Below, in pieces: positions 1 to 8,237 of a DNA stretch of 55,941 nucleotides. Both the position numbers and the translations under genes were made by a program. The notes beneath the pieces are model-generated. The model was not told where the DNA came from, ran no database searches, and saw only the letters and a program-made list of their open reading frames with translations. The number at the start of each line of letters is the position of its first letter. Position 1 is the stretch's first letter. This DNA comes from a virus: IMG/VR virus record IMGVR_UViG_3300046512_000149, positions 1 through 55,941 of that record; one strand, given 5' to 3'.

Positions 1-34
1 AGGATGGTTCGTGGCATAATATTGGGCTGTGTGG

Positions 35-121
35 GCTCCGATGGTGAAATTGGTAGACACTGGAGACTTAAAATCTCCCGCTTTTACGAGCGTGCCGGTT
101 CGATTCCGGCTCGGAGCACCA
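35..121 (+). tRNA. tRNA-Leu (UAA anticodon)
   Basis: A complete cloverleaf is visible: acceptor arm GCTCCGA pairs with TCGGAGC, the anticodon loop is CTTAAAA (anticodon TAA, reading UUA), the T-arm is CCGGTTCGATTCCGG, and an encoded CCA ends the gene. The long variable arm expected for leucine tRNA fits the 87-nt length. The phage integrase lies just downstream and is transcribed towards it, so this is the probable integration site. Confidence 0.95.
95..121 (+). other. Probable attachment core (att) in the 3' end of tRNA-Leu
   Basis: Inferred from position. Tyrosine-integrase phages often integrate in the T-arm and 3' end of a tRNA and rebuild it with phage DNA, and the integrase gene starts 74 bp further on. 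The partner copy is not inside the window, so the exact core cannot be delimited here. Confidence 0.55.
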
Positions 122-160
122 GCAAACATAAGGGTTCCAGCTGCTCAGGCTGGTCCCTGA

Positions 161-193
161 CTTTTCCGCAAAAGCGTATCTTTTCCGCAAAAA
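161..193 (+). repeat. Two direct repeats CTTTTCCGCAAAA, candidate integrase arm sites
   Basis: CTTTTCCGCAAAA occurs at 161-173 and again at 180-192, a 19-bp offset, between the tRNA 3' end and the integrase stop codon. Short direct repeats beside an att core are where tyrosine integrases bind with their N-terminal arm-binding domain. The repeats are seen directly; their role is inferred. Confidence 0.5.
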
Positions 194-195
194 GT

Positions 196-1305
196 CTATT
201 TGGTCGGCTTCACCAGCTTACCGCGACGATGCCGGACATAGTGCGCAGTCATTGCCGCAGTGGAATGTCCGAGCTGCGCCTGCGCGGCATCCATGCCGTC
301 TTTTTCCTCCTTGTCGGTGCCGGCTTTCGCGCGTAGGTCGCGAAACTGGAACGCCTCGATGTCCCGTGCCATTCGCGGATGGGCACCGGCGGCGGCCAGG
401 CGCGCGCGGTCGAATGCGCCGCGCAGCATGTATTCCGTCATCCGTTCCCCCTTGTCGTTACACACCAGGGCGATGCCGGCCACCTTCCGCTTGTTGATCC
501 GTTCGATCACGGCCGCCAGTTGCCCCTCCACCGAAACCCGCAGCCTCCTGCCGGTTTTGTTCTGCACCACAGTGAGCTGCTCGTCCTTCAAGTCGGTGCG
601 CGAGAACTTCAGCACGTCGGCCTTGCGCTGGGCGGACAGGTAGGCCAGGTCCATAGCGTCACGCAGGCCCGGCTCCGCGACCTCCCACACGGCCGCGTAG
701 ATCGCGTCGTCGATGTAGGCGTCACGCCCGGCCTCTTTGAACCCTTTGATGCCCGCGCAGGGGTTGGCCAGGTGCGTCAGTCCCGTCTCGCGCGCATAGT
801 TCCAGATGTGCGAGAGTAGGGCTTTCTCGCGGTTTGCCGGCACATGGCCCTCCGTTCCTGTCATCTCGACCTGCTTGCGGCCAGCCTTCAGGCGCGCTGC
901 GTTCGCGGCCAGCTTTTCGTCGCGGACCTGCTTGGCGCGCCAGTCCAGGTACTGCCTGACCATGATCGGCTTGATCGATTCAATGGACTCGCGCGCGTCG
1001 CCGAAGAAATCAAGCAGGTTGGCCAGTTCGCGCAGGTTCAGCTTTTGCGTCGCAGGCTCCTTTTTCGGCAGCACGTCGCGCACGTAGCCCTCTGCTGCTG
1101 CCTTGAACGACACTAGCGCGCCGACGGATTCGCGGTTCGTCGTCTCCTCGGCCCATTTGCGGACCGCCGCTACGTAGTCCTTCCCCAGCGGCACTTCGAT
1201 ACGCGGCTTGCCGCCTTTGTCGAGAAAATAGTACGTGGTCTTACCCCGCACTCGCGCGCGCATCCCGGCCGGCAGATTCCTGTTTTTTGTTGCTATTCTT
1301 CCCAT
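196..1305 (-). CDS. int: Tyrosine recombinase / phage integrase
   Basis: 369 aa. Catalyses site-specific integration and excision of the prophage. The catalytic set of the tyrosine recombinase family can be read as R227 (in SAQRKADVL), K250 (QNKTGRR), R325 (FRDLRAKAG), H347 (QLGHSTAAMT) and Y356 (AHYVRHRRG). The usual histidine of the HxxR box is an arginine here (R322), a variant seen in some family members. The basic N-terminus (to about residue 50) is the likely arm-DNA binding part, followed by a SAM-like core-binding domain. The stop lies about 75 bp from tRNA-Leu and the start directly abuts the upstream gene's stop, so the two are co-transcribed. Confidence 0.93.
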   Translation of the reverse strand: MGRIATKNRNLPAGMRARVRGKTTYYFLDKGGKPRIEVPLGKDYVAAVRKWAEETTNRESVGALVSFKAAAEGYVRDVLPKKEPATQKLNLRELANLLDFFGDARESIESIKPIMVRQYLDWRAKQVRDEKLAANAARLKAGRKQVEMTGTEGHVPANREKALLSHIWNYARETGLTHLANPCAGIKGFKEAGRDAYIDDAIYAAVWEVAEPGLRDAMDLAYLSAQRKADVLKFSRTDLKDEQLTVVQNKTGRRLRVSVEGQLAAVIERINKRKVAGIALVCNDKGERMTEYMLRGAFDRARLAAAGAHPRMARDIEAFQFRDLRAKAGTDKEEKDGMDAAQAQLGHSTAAMTAHYVRHRRGKLVKPTK

Positions 1306-1590
1306 TTACTTCTTTCGTAGGCCGGGCGGTACCCATTCCTTTTTCGGCGGCTCGGCCGTTGCCTTGCCACCATCGACGGCCGACCGCGCCACGACGGCGT
1401 GGCCAATGCCGTTCACGAAGAATGGTACGCCCATTGCGCGCAAGGCTTCGATCTGGCGCGATTTGCTTTTGCGCCCCGATAGCACGGCGATCTCTTCCGG
1501 CTTCAGGAACGTGCTTGGCGCCGACTCCAGGCGCTCCACTTTGCGCACCAGGTCGGCGATTATCTCCTGCTCGATCTCGCTGGATATCAC
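1306..1590 (-). CDS. DUF4224-type small protein, possible excisionase/regulator
   Basis: 94 aa. The central segment FLKPEEIAVLSGRKSKSRQI, followed by a short hydrophobic stretch around MGVPFFVN, matches the DUF4224 pattern. That family is typically encoded beside phage integrases and looks like a small helix-turn-helix domain. The C-terminal tail is proline- and lysine-rich. It sits directly upstream of int with no gap and overlaps the preceding gene by 4 bp. A role in recombination directionality or int control is inferred from context only. Confidence 0.7.
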   Translation of the reverse strand: MISSEIEQEIIADLVRKVERLESAPSTFLKPEEIAVLSGRKSKSRQIEALRAMGVPFFVNGIGHAVVARSAVDGGKATAEPPKKEWVPPGLRKK

Positions 1591-1820
1591 GGCGGGTTCT
1601 CCAATATCGTTATGTCACAAGGCCGGGCCGGCTCCTTGATTCCTTCCAGGTAGACGATCATCTCGTCGTCGCCCTTGTGCCAGCAGAAGCCGGCGATAAA
1701 TTCGTTCAGGCCTTTGTAGCCGACCTGCTTGCAAAGCTGTTTGCAGCGGTGGATGCGCATGTCGTGCTTCTCCGCCAGGTCGCGCGCCGTCTCGTCCGGC
1801 AGCTTGTCGCGCGCGCTCAT
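1587..1820 (-). CDS. Hypothetical phage protein
   Basis: 77 aa, starting MSARDKLPDE. I chose this start over one 15 bp upstream because its ATG overlaps the TGA of the previous gene (ATGA), the coupling used throughout this operon. It has three clustered cysteines (HRCKQLCKQ and FCWHKGD) and a basic middle region. No family recognised. Confidence 0.7.
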   Translation of the reverse strand: MSARDKLPDETARDLAEKHDMRIHRCKQLCKQVGYKGLNEFIAGFCWHKGDDEMIVYLEGIKEPARPCDITILENPP

Positions 1821-2314
1821 CGCAGGTACCACCACAGGTTGGCCAGGCCGGCCGCGACGTAGAGCAGGGCGATCAACTGGAAGGCGCGCCGGCGGCAGTG
1901 CGGGTCGCTGGGTATCGCGGCTTGCAGGTCTTCGTTCACGTCTTCCGGTTCGTCAGGTGGCGAGAAGTCGTACGGCGCCGGCGGCATTTTGTGCCCAGTA
2001 GCCGCCTCGATCCGGTCGACCACGCGGCGCGCGGCGAACCAGCCGTGGCACACCTTGGACGGCCGGCCGCGATGGTCCAAATGCTGGTGGCACATGAACG
2101 GGATGTCCTCGGCCACCGCCTTCATCACATCGAGCTGCGTTTGCAGGCAGCCGTTGGGCACCGTGCCGGAACGGAATGCGCACGACTTGCAGCGCTCGTC
2201 GTCCTCGCCGTCGCGCGCCAATGCCGCGCATTCGCCGTCGGCCAACTGAGCTGACAGCGCGCCGATTTTCTTCCCATCCGCGCTGACGCGGTGGTGGTCG
2301 TGAGCTTCGTTCAT
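1817..2314 (-). CDS. Cysteine-rich phage protein with C-terminal membrane segment
   Basis: 165 aa. Residues about 40-95 carry a cluster of cysteines and histidines (RCKSCAFRSGTVPN, then FMCHQH and KVCHGW), a pattern seen in small phage proteins and suggestive of a metal or Fe-S site. The C-terminus has one hydrophobic helix (FQLIALLYVAAGLANLWW), so it may be tail-anchored in the inner membrane. Overlaps neighbours on both sides by 4 bp. Function unknown. Confidence 0.75.
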   Translation of the reverse strand: MNEAHDHHRVSADGKKIGALSAQLADGECAALARDGEDDERCKSCAFRSGTVPNGCLQTQLDVMKAVAEDIPFMCHQHLDHRGRPSKVCHGWFAARRVVDRIEAATGHKMPPAPYDFSPPDEPEDVNEDLQAAIPSDPHCRRRAFQLIALLYVAAGLANLWWYLR

Positions 2315-2523
2315 GAGCGGCCTTTCTTCTTTTTCAGGTAGGGGCGGTCGCCGCCGAATGCTGGCGCCGGCGCTGTGTGCAGTACCGGCACGCCGATCAC
2401 TTGCGGCATCAATTCGACCAGTTCGCGGAAGGCTCGCGCGGTGCTGATCGTTGCCAGGCCCAGGGCGTCCAACTGGGCCGCGACGTCTGCTGCGCCGGTG
2501 CCAATGACCAGGATGCGGGTCAT
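2311..2523 (-). CDS. Hypothetical small phage protein
   Basis: 70 aa. Begins with a hydrophobic strand, MTRILVIGTGAADVAAQL, resembling the first strand and loop of a nucleotide-binding fold, and ends in a lysine run. Too short for a full Rossmann domain. Coupled by ATGA overlaps at both ends. No family recognised. Confidence 0.65.
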   Translation of the reverse strand: MTRILVIGTGAADVAAQLDALGLATISTARAFRELVELMPQVIGVPVLHTAPAPAFGGDRPYLKKKKGRS

Positions 2524-3245
2524 GGCGTCACCCGCTTAAATTCCAGAATCCATACGAACGGATTGGTATCCCAACTGCCTTTGCCGTTTATGCTCTCCCA
2601 TAAATCGTAGTAGGCGGTGTAAGCGTCCGGCCGAGGGAATGCGCCGTCATAACCCGCCCAAGCAGGGAGGCCCTTATAGAAATTCTCGCTGACCTTGAGC
2701 ACTCCCTCCGCCAGCGCATCCGACTCGCTGCAATCGTTCAGCCTTTCCACGCGCACGCTGACGATCTCCAGCAGGGTGCGACTGGCCGCGCGCGGCATGA
2801 AGATCGCCGGGCGCGTGTGCCAGCCGGGCAGGGTGCCGCCCCGACCCTTCGCCAGCGGCACGTCTGGATTGTCGGCCGCGTACTGGTAGCGCCGGTCGCA
2901 CTCCATCGTCATGTCGACGAAGTGCCACTCGTCGCGCTCCTTCTTCGGGCTGAAGCGCGTTTCCCATCGGCCGAAGGCGAGGAAGGTTTCGCGCACGCGC
3001 AGGCGGTCGCCACGATCTCCATGCGGGCAGCAGTCGCCAGCCATGCCGGTCAACTTCTGCATTTCTTCCTCGATATGCACCATCGACTGAACGGCATCCG
3101 ATGGCCAGCGGTGACCGCGAGGCCCGGGATAGTCGGCGGGCGTCGGAGTCGGCTGTGGCTTCATGATCCGCCGCGTCTGCGTCTTGCTGCCGTCGAGCAG
3201 CGCACGGACCATTGAGGCGGAGAAGAGGATAGGGCGCTCTTTCAT
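2520..3245 (-). CDS. Conserved phage protein, ASCH-like
   Basis: 241 aa from MKERPILFSASMVRALLDGS. The pattern KTQTRRIMKPQ at the N-terminus, DRLRVRETF in the middle, MPRAASRTLLEIVSVRVERL and the end WESINGKGSWDTNPFVWILE matches a widespread phage family related to ASCH/PUA-like folds, which usually bind RNA or modified nucleotides. The start was placed at 3245 because it forms an ATGA overlap with the upstream HD gene; an in-frame start 24 bp upstream lies inside that gene. The biological role is not established. Confidence 0.75.
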   Translation of the reverse strand: MKERPILFSASMVRALLDGSKTQTRRIMKPQPTPTPADYPGPRGHRWPSDAVQSMVHIEEEMQKLTGMAGDCCPHGDRGDRLRVRETFLAFGRWETRFSPKKERDEWHFVDMTMECDRRYQYAADNPDVPLAKGRGGTLPGWHTRPAIFMPRAASRTLLEIVSVRVERLNDCSESDALAEGVLKVSENFYKGLPAWAGYDGAFPRPDAYTAYYDLWESINGKGSWDTNPFVWILEFKRVTP

Positions 3246-3787
3246 GCCAATACTCCTTCGCGCACGCACAGCAGCTCCCGGTACCGCCCCATGAACATTT
3301 CGTAGGCTTGGCGCGGTGGCAGCGGCTCGATCACCTCACACAGAGGCAATACACCTGGCCATTCGATATGGTCGTGCGGCGGCATCAGGTCGCGCTTCTC
3401 GGTAGCCAGCATGACCAGGTCTGCCGCCTTGATCGACGGGTGCAGCGGCAGGGTGATGCCGAGCTTCGCGAGGATCGCCGTCTCGATCTTGTGCTCCAGT
3501 ACCTGGTAGTCCGGCAGCAGCCGCTTGAGCGGCTTGGGCAAGTCCTTCATAACAGCCTCGGTGGCGTCATGGAACAAGCCTTCCCACGCGTGTTCAGGCG
3601 AAACGATCCGGCTGACCATGACCGAGTGCTGCGCCACGCTGTAGAAGCTGCGCGTCTGGCCGTTGAAGCGCGCCTCGTTCGCCAGGCCGCTGGCGATGTC
3701 CTCGATGGTGATGGTCGAGGTTTCCGGCGACAGGAAGTTGAAGAAATTCCCGGACCGCAACAGGATGTCAGGGCGATGCGCGCTCAT
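3242..3787 (-). CDS. HD-domain phosphohydrolase (YfbR-like nucleotidase family)
   Basis: 181 aa. Metal-binding HD signature: H54 in VAQHSVMVS, H73-D74 in GLFHDATEAVMKDLP, and a later aspartate in IKAADLVMLATEKRD. This is typical of YfbR-type 5'-deoxynucleotidases carried by phages, which remodel nucleotide pools. The start at 3787 makes the standard 4-bp overlap; the frame is open further upstream but that stretch lies inside the previous gene. Substrate not predictable from sequence alone. Confidence 0.82.
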   Translation of the reverse strand: MSAHRPDILLRSGNFFNFLSPETSTITIEDIASGLANEARFNGQTRSFYSVAQHSVMVSRIVSPEHAWEGLFHDATEAVMKDLPKPLKRLLPDYQVLEHKIETAILAKLGITLPLHPSIKAADLVMLATEKRDLMPPHDHIEWPGVLPLCEVIEPLPPRQAYEMFMGRYRELLCVREGVLA

Positions 3788-4233
3788 GCCGTCACTCCTT
3801 CTATTTGCAACACACCATCCGCTGCGACGCGGTCCAGCACCGTCTTGCCGTCGGCAAGCAGGATCTGGCCGAGGAACGCGCCCTCGAAAGACAGGATGCC
3901 GATCTCGATCATGGTGATCTGCGACTTCACCCAATCGCGCAGGATCGAGCACACACTGATCTTGGCCTGCTCCAGCGCGTTCTTCTCGTGTTGCGGCCGG
4001 CTGGCCTTCATGCGAGCCGAGTGAGGGTGGGCCTTCAGCCAGGCCGCTGCGTAGCCGCGATAGCTGGCCTTTACCGACACGTCCTTGCCGCGATGACTGA
4101 ACTGCACCAGCAGCTCGCCGGCCTCGTTGTCGGTCATCGTGCCGAAGCGCGCGCAGCCGAAGCGCGTCAGGATCTTGCCGATCTCTTCCAGCGCATTGGC
4201 GCCGCTGGTGGCATTTTCATAGGGTAAGCTCAT
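3784..4233 (-). CDS. Conserved phage protein of unknown function
   Basis: 149 aa. MSLPYENATSGANALEEIGK and the middle segment VKASYRGYAAAWLKAHPHS are recognisable from a family common in prophages of beta- and gammaproteobacteria, but I know no function. A clear AGGA ribosome site lies 7 nt before the ATG. It restarts the leftward run after the plus-strand insertion at 4280-4915. Confidence 0.75.
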   Translation of the reverse strand: MSLPYENATSGANALEEIGKILTRFGCARFGTMTDNEAGELLVQFSHRGKDVSVKASYRGYAAAWLKAHPHSARMKASRPQHEKNALEQAKISVCSILRDWVKSQITMIEIGILSFEGAFLGQILLADGKTVLDRVAADGVLQIEGVTA

Positions 4234-4279
4234 GGTATTATCCTGTTATTGATTTAATAATTTGTTAGCCGGGGACCTA

Positions 4280-4915
4280 ATGGACTGGATGCAATTCGTT
4301 TCGAGCTTGATTGCGTCGCTTGCGTGGCCTGTTGCGGCCGTGGCGATTGTGTTTCTTTTTCGTGAGTCTCTAGCGAGCAGATTCGCCTCTCTACTCTCGT
4401 TAACTTTGCCCGGAGGCGTGGAGGCAAAATTCTCCGAAAAACTTACTTCTGTGGAGCAGGCTGTAACCGATGCGGCTGAAATGAATAGCGCCGAACCGCA
4501 GCACGGCGTCGAGCTCGCCCCCGATATTCATGCTGCACAGCCTGAGCATGCTTACCCACCAATGCAAGCAGGGTTCGTTTCGCCGCCCCCGGACTCCCGC
4601 GCATTGAAAGCAAATCCAACAGGCGTTGTGATGGAGGGATGGAAGCTACTTGAGGCCGCTCTTCGAGCCATGCATTTGAAGTACCTTGGGCCAACCGCGC
4701 GAGAACTGCACTCCGACGTTATTCTGAAAGAATTGTCTCAACGAGAATTTTTAAGTAAAGACGAAGTAAAGACGCTCAAAAATATGTTTGGCATGCGGAA
4801 TTTGGCAGCACATTCGACAGAACCCATTTCTCCCGAAAGTGCAAGCGCCTTCGCAGATCTCGCTGAGCGCTTGGCTCACACCATTGCCAATCGAGGGCCC
4901 GCTACGCCGCCGTGA
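4280..4915 (+). CDS. Membrane-anchored DUF4145-like protein, opposite-strand cargo
   Basis: 211 aa. Residues about 5-28 form a membrane helix (FVSSLIASLAWPVAAVAIVF), then a linker, then a helical domain (EGWKLLEAALRAMHL and KNMFGMRNLAAHSTE) resembling DUF4145/HEPN-like helical proteins. The R-N-x-x-A-H motif recalls the Rx4-6H motif of HEPN ribonucleases. It runs against the leftward operon, separates two of its blocks and overlaps the rdgC 3' end by 14 bp. I start it at the ATG after GGGG rather than at an upstream TTG. Probably a lysogeny-expressed accessory gene. Confidence 0.72.
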   Translation: MDWMQFVSSLIASLAWPVAAVAIVFLFRESLASRFASLLSLTLPGGVEAKFSEKLTSVEQAVTDAAEMNSAEPQHGVELAPDIHAAQPEHAYPPMQAGFVSPPPDSRALKANPTGVVMEGWKLLEAALRAMHLKYLGPTARELHSDVILKELSQREFLSKDEVKTLKNMFGMRNLAAHSTEPISPESASAFADLAERLAHTIANRGPATPP

Positions 4916-6131
4916 CTACGCGCTGCGGCCGAACCGGCTCGTCGCCAGCGGCAGGACTCGGGCTGGGTTCCACGATCTCGACGGCCGCCACCAGAAGCAT
5001 CTGCGCGGAATTCGATCCGACTGGCTGCGCCTTCGCCAGTGCGATAGCCGCCTCGATGGCGCCGACTCCGCTGTCCGACATAGTCGCCCGTATGTGGGCG
5101 ATATACGGTTTCACCGCCTCCTTGTACAGCTCTGCCAGCACGTCGCGATGACGGCTGCGGACTTGGTACAGTTCGGCGGTCAGGCCGATGGCGCGCTCGA
5201 GCTTCTTCTGTCCGGCTGCCGGCCGCGTCACTGGCGCGTCACCCTCGGCCGCTCCGCCCAGCGCTTCAACCAGGTCGGCCAGCATCTTGGCCAGCTCGCC
5301 GGCCATCAGCGCGAAGTCGCCGTCGAAGCGCTCCTCGTTGTTGCGGTCGGCGCCGCGATCCTGCTCCGTTAGCACGTCGAGCAGCTTCACTGACTTGACG
5401 GCCAGGCTCTGGTCCAGCACGAAGCTGATCTTGCTGTCCCACGTCATCTCCAGGCGGACGCACTGCTTGCCGGCGGCGATGTGCCGGCCCAGTTCGGCGG
5501 CTTCCAGCGCGTGGCGTTTCCACTGCACCTGCGCCTTGCTTTCGCCTGTCGCCTGCAAGGTGGCGCCCATGTCGACGGTGAAGCCGGCCGGTGCTTCGTC
5601 GGATTGCAGCCATTCGGTCATGGCGCCGACCGGTGAGCGCTGGACGCGCAGGCTTTCCAGCGGCAGCTTGTCGACCGCCTTCAGCAGCAGCTTAATCACG
5701 TCGTCGGCCTTGCCCGGGCTCGCCGCATCAACCACCAGCCAGCCGTTCTTTGAATCGATCCAGACCAGCGTACTGTCGCGCTTCGAGAGCGCGCGCGGCA
5801 GCAGTTCGTCGGCGACGCGCTCGCGCAATTCCTTCATCGCCTTCTTGCCGGGCGCGAAGCCTTGGGCTTCTTCCAGCTCGACGGCGCGCGCTTTCGTCGC
5901 CTGGTTGATGACGATCGCCGGCAGCACCTTGCTGTCCGTGGTCAGCTTCAGCAGGAACTGGCCGTTGACGACGTGGACCAGGTCGCCGGCCGGGCGCGGC
6001 GCGTCCCAGCCCTGGCGCAGCAGTTCGTTACTGGCGGCCGGTACGAATGCTTGCGGTGCCAGCGCGCGGACCAGGGAGTCGGCCGACATCAGGAAGCCGG
6101 GCAGGCGGTAAATCTGCAAATTCTTGAACAT
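4902..6131 (-). CDS. rdgC: RdgC recombination-associated protein with C-terminal extension
   Basis: 409 aa. RdgC forms a ring dimer on double-stranded DNA and modulates RecA. The first ~303 residues follow RdgC closely: MFKNLQIYRL start, VNGQFLLKLTTDSKVLPAIV, LLPRALSKRDSTLVWIDSKN, and the end FDGDFALMAGELAKMLADLV. About 105 residues follow that the ~300-aa family does not normally have; they are mostly helical (LERAIGLTAELYQVRSRHRD). AAGGA lies 6 nt upstream of the ATG. In this recombination block it probably works with the exonuclease encoded upstream. Confidence 0.85.
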   Translation of the reverse strand: MFKNLQIYRLPGFLMSADSLVRALAPQAFVPAASNELLRQGWDAPRPAGDLVHVVNGQFLLKLTTDSKVLPAIVINQATKARAVELEEAQGFAPGKKAMKELRERVADELLPRALSKRDSTLVWIDSKNGWLVVDAASPGKADDVIKLLLKAVDKLPLESLRVQRSPVGAMTEWLQSDEAPAGFTVDMGATLQATGESKAQVQWKRHALEAAELGRHIAAGKQCVRLEMTWDSKISFVLDQSLAVKSVKLLDVLTEQDRGADRNNEERFDGDFALMAGELAKMLADLVEALGGAAEGDAPVTRPAAGQKKLERAIGLTAELYQVRSRHRDVLAELYKEAVKPYIAHIRATMSDSGVGAIEAAIALAKAQPVGSNSAQMLLVAAVEIVEPSPSPAAGDEPVRPQRVVTAA

Positions 6132-6140
6132 CCCAATCCT

Positions 6141-6605
6141 TCAGCGGTCGAACCGCAGTAATTCGTCAACGACCGCATTCAGGTCGTCGCGGGTGTAAGT
6201 GGTCAAAATGCGCTGCAGCACCACGTCGATGGTCTTGCTGTACAGCGCCTCGAATTCAATTTCGTCCATCTGCGCGAAGGAAATGCTCTTCGCCTCAAGC
6301 CGGACTTCGCCCTTCAGGTTCACCGTCGAATCGAAGAAGCCGGCCAGGATTGCGACGTCCTTCCTGAAGCGCTCCTTGTTCTTCGCCACCGGCATGCCCT
6401 GGTAGGTCAGCCCGTCGCGCGGCTCCCACTGGTCAAAGGCGAACTGCACCAGCGCGAAGTACTTCTTGTGAAACTTATAATTCCTGACCCGCTTAAAATC
6501 TGAGTGGGCCAGCTCGCCAGCTTTCATTTTCTGGATGAAGGCGGCCGCAGCCTCGTCGTGCGGCACGAGGATGTTGGACACCTTCATCAGCACGATTTCT
6601 GTCAA
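6141..6605 (-). CDS. DUF1367 family phage protein
   Basis: 154 aa. Starts MTEIVLMKVSNILVP and contains SDFKRVRNYKFHKKYFALVQ and FDQWEP, the hallmark of DUF1367 proteins found in the recombination/replication regions of many phages. The start codon is TTG, supported by AAGGA 7 nt upstream and by the family's usual N-terminus. Function not established. Confidence 0.8.
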   Translation of the reverse strand: MTEIVLMKVSNILVPHDEAAAAFIQKMKAGELAHSDFKRVRNYKFHKKYFALVQFAFDQWEPRDGLTYQGMPVAKNKERFRKDVAILAGFFDSTVNLKGEVRLEAKSISFAQMDEIEFEALYSKTIDVVLQRILTTYTRDDLNAVVDELLRFDR

Positions 6606-6633
6606 GGCGGTGTCCTTGACGCGCCGCGCGCGA

Positions 6634-7317
6634 TCATGCTGGCACCGCCTCTGCCGCCGGCTGCTTGGCCGCGTCGTACTTCTCGATGCCCCAGGCCAGC
6701 GCGAAGCAGCACCAGACGATGCTGTGCGTGTACTCGGTCATGTCGTTCTCGAACAGGTCAGTGAAGCTCCATCCGTATGGGCGGCGTGGGTTACTGCGAG
6801 GGTCGTGGCAGAAGTCGTACGCTGCGTATTGCGCGCGTTCGCCGCCATCCTCCAGCAAATGAAGCACCTCTTCGTCGACCGCCTCCCAAAGCTCCCGGCG
6901 CCCGGCCTTGTCGAGCGAGCCGTTTTCCTTTGCATCGCGCATCCAGCCGACGCGGTAATCATTAATGACGCGCTTGAATTTATCCTCGTCGAACACCTTC
7001 ACCTTGCCGCCGCCACGATTGCCGTCGACCGCGATCAGTTTCTCGGTCCAGTAGCCCAGGTTGATGCGCAGCGCCCCATCGTCGCGGCGGTCCGTGCGGA
7101 AGAACTCGAACATGTCGGTCGTGCGCTCGAATACGTAGGTGCCCATGTCGCCGGTGTAGCAGAGGTGGCCCGGCCAGGTGATAAGGTCGAAGTATTGATT
7201 GATCGTGCCCGGCTCCTTGAAACGGATGTGGCGGTTCACGCCATCGTCGCGAATTGCGATCAGCTCGTGCCGCGCTACGTCGCCCAGGAAGTGCGCTTCG
7301 GTGCATTCGTGTGCCAT
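6634..7317 (-). CDS. Conserved phage hypothetical protein
   Basis: 227 aa from MAHECTEAHFLGDVARHELI. The stretch ITWPGHLCYTGDMGTYVFER is a conserved signature of a phage family of unknown function. The C-terminus carries aromatic-rich segments (WSFTDLFENDMTEYTHSIVW). I prefer the ATG at 7317 to a TTG at 7329 that would make a 4-bp overlap, because neither has a strong ribosome site and ATG is the commoner start. Confidence 0.72.
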   Translation of the reverse strand: MAHECTEAHFLGDVARHELIAIRDDGVNRHIRFKEPGTINQYFDLITWPGHLCYTGDMGTYVFERTTDMFEFFRTDRRDDGALRINLGYWTEKLIAVDGNRGGGKVKVFDEDKFKRVINDYRVGWMRDAKENGSLDKAGRRELWEAVDEEVLHLLEDGGERAQYAAYDFCHDPRSNPRRPYGWSFTDLFENDMTEYTHSIVWCCFALAWGIEKYDAAKQPAAEAVPA

Positions 7318-7325
7318 GGCCGCGC

Positions 7326-7778
7326 TCAATCGTCCAGGTCGCAGAACACGCTGCGCTTGCCGTCGGCGCCCAGCAGGATCGGGTAGCCGGTGTCCTTGAA
7401 CGTCGTACGGCTGTAGCGGTGGCCTTCCGCCAGTTGCTCGCTATAGGAAGCGTTGATCTGCAAAGCCAGGGCGTGGTCGGCGGCCAGTGTCTGGACTGCG
7501 GGGTCGATCTGCGCCAGTGCCGCATCCAGTTTCTGATACGGGAACTGCTCCGGAAACTTCTTGATGCGCTGGATGAAGAACGACCCCTGCGACTCGGCGG
7601 CCAGGAACTCGGCGAACATTGCGGCGTCGACGCCCTGGTAGTGATAGGTGTCGGCCACGCCGGTCGATTTCTTCGGCGGGAACTGGATGGCCAGCACGTT
7701 CAGGGTAGCGCAGTGGCCGATGGCCGCGATCTGCGAGCTGGTGACCGGTTGCATGGTGATGGATGGGGTGGCGCTCAT
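7326..7778 (-). CDS. KTSC domain protein
   Basis: 150 aa. The N-terminal half (QIAAIGHCATLNVLAIQF, then TYHYQGVDAAMFAEF and an alpha segment) fits the small KTSC domain found in phage and bacterial proteins, thought to bind nucleic acids or lysyl-tRNA-synthetase-like partners. The family motif itself reads loosely here. Strong AGGAG before ATG; the leader CCACCACCAGGAGAT is nearly the same as that of the next gene upstream. Confidence 0.7.
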   Translation of the reverse strand: MSATPSITMQPVTSSQIAAIGHCATLNVLAIQFPPKKSTGVADTYHYQGVDAAMFAEFLAAESQGSFFIQRIKKFPEQFPYQKLDAALAQIDPAVQTLAADHALALQINASYSEQLAEGHRYSRTTFKDTGYPILLGADGKRSVFCDLDD

Positions 7779-7799
7779 GGTGATCTCCTGGTGGTGGTT

Positions 7800-8210
7800 T
7801 TAGTCAGACGAATCGACGGTTTCGACGAAGCCGCACTTCTTGCAGGTGTAGCGGGTAAGGCAGCGCCCGACTTCGACCCCATCGAAAGAGTGTTCGCATC
7901 CGAATTTAAAGATGCGCATCGTCTTGGCGTGGTAGTCGCCGATCAAAGCAAAGCCGGTGTCGTTGTGCATGAAGAAGAGGCGCGCATCACCCTCGGCTGT
8001 CCGCGACCATGCGATGGCCTGCGGCGAATAGCGGAAAAAGATAGACTGCGCGAATTCGGCCGCCGTGATTTCTGCCCAGCCGTTGGGGAGGGCATCGCAG
8101 CCGTAGCTGTACTTTGGATGCCGCACGGACTCAATCTTTCCGCCCCAGTACTTGCCGATGACGCTTTGGCTGGTAACTTTGCTCTGGCCGCCTACGGTGT
8201 CGAATAACAT
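7800..8210 (-). CDS. Hypothetical protein with C-terminal zinc ribbon
   Basis: 136 aa. The C-terminus shows a C-x-H...C...C-x-x-C arrangement (FGCEHSFDGVEVGRC then YTCKKCGFVE) compatible with a zinc-binding site. The N-terminal part is rich in aromatic residues (GKYWGGKIES, FFRYSPQAIAWS). AGGAG is well placed before the ATG. No family recognised. Confidence 0.7.
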   Translation of the reverse strand: MLFDTVGGQSKVTSQSVIGKYWGGKIESVRHPKYSYGCDALPNGWAEITAAEFAQSIFFRYSPQAIAWSRTAEGDARLFFMHNDTGFALIGDYHAKTMRIFKFGCEHSFDGVEVGRCLTRYTCKKCGFVETVDSSD

Positions 8211-8237
8211 TGAAATCTCCTGGTGGTGGTGGACGGA

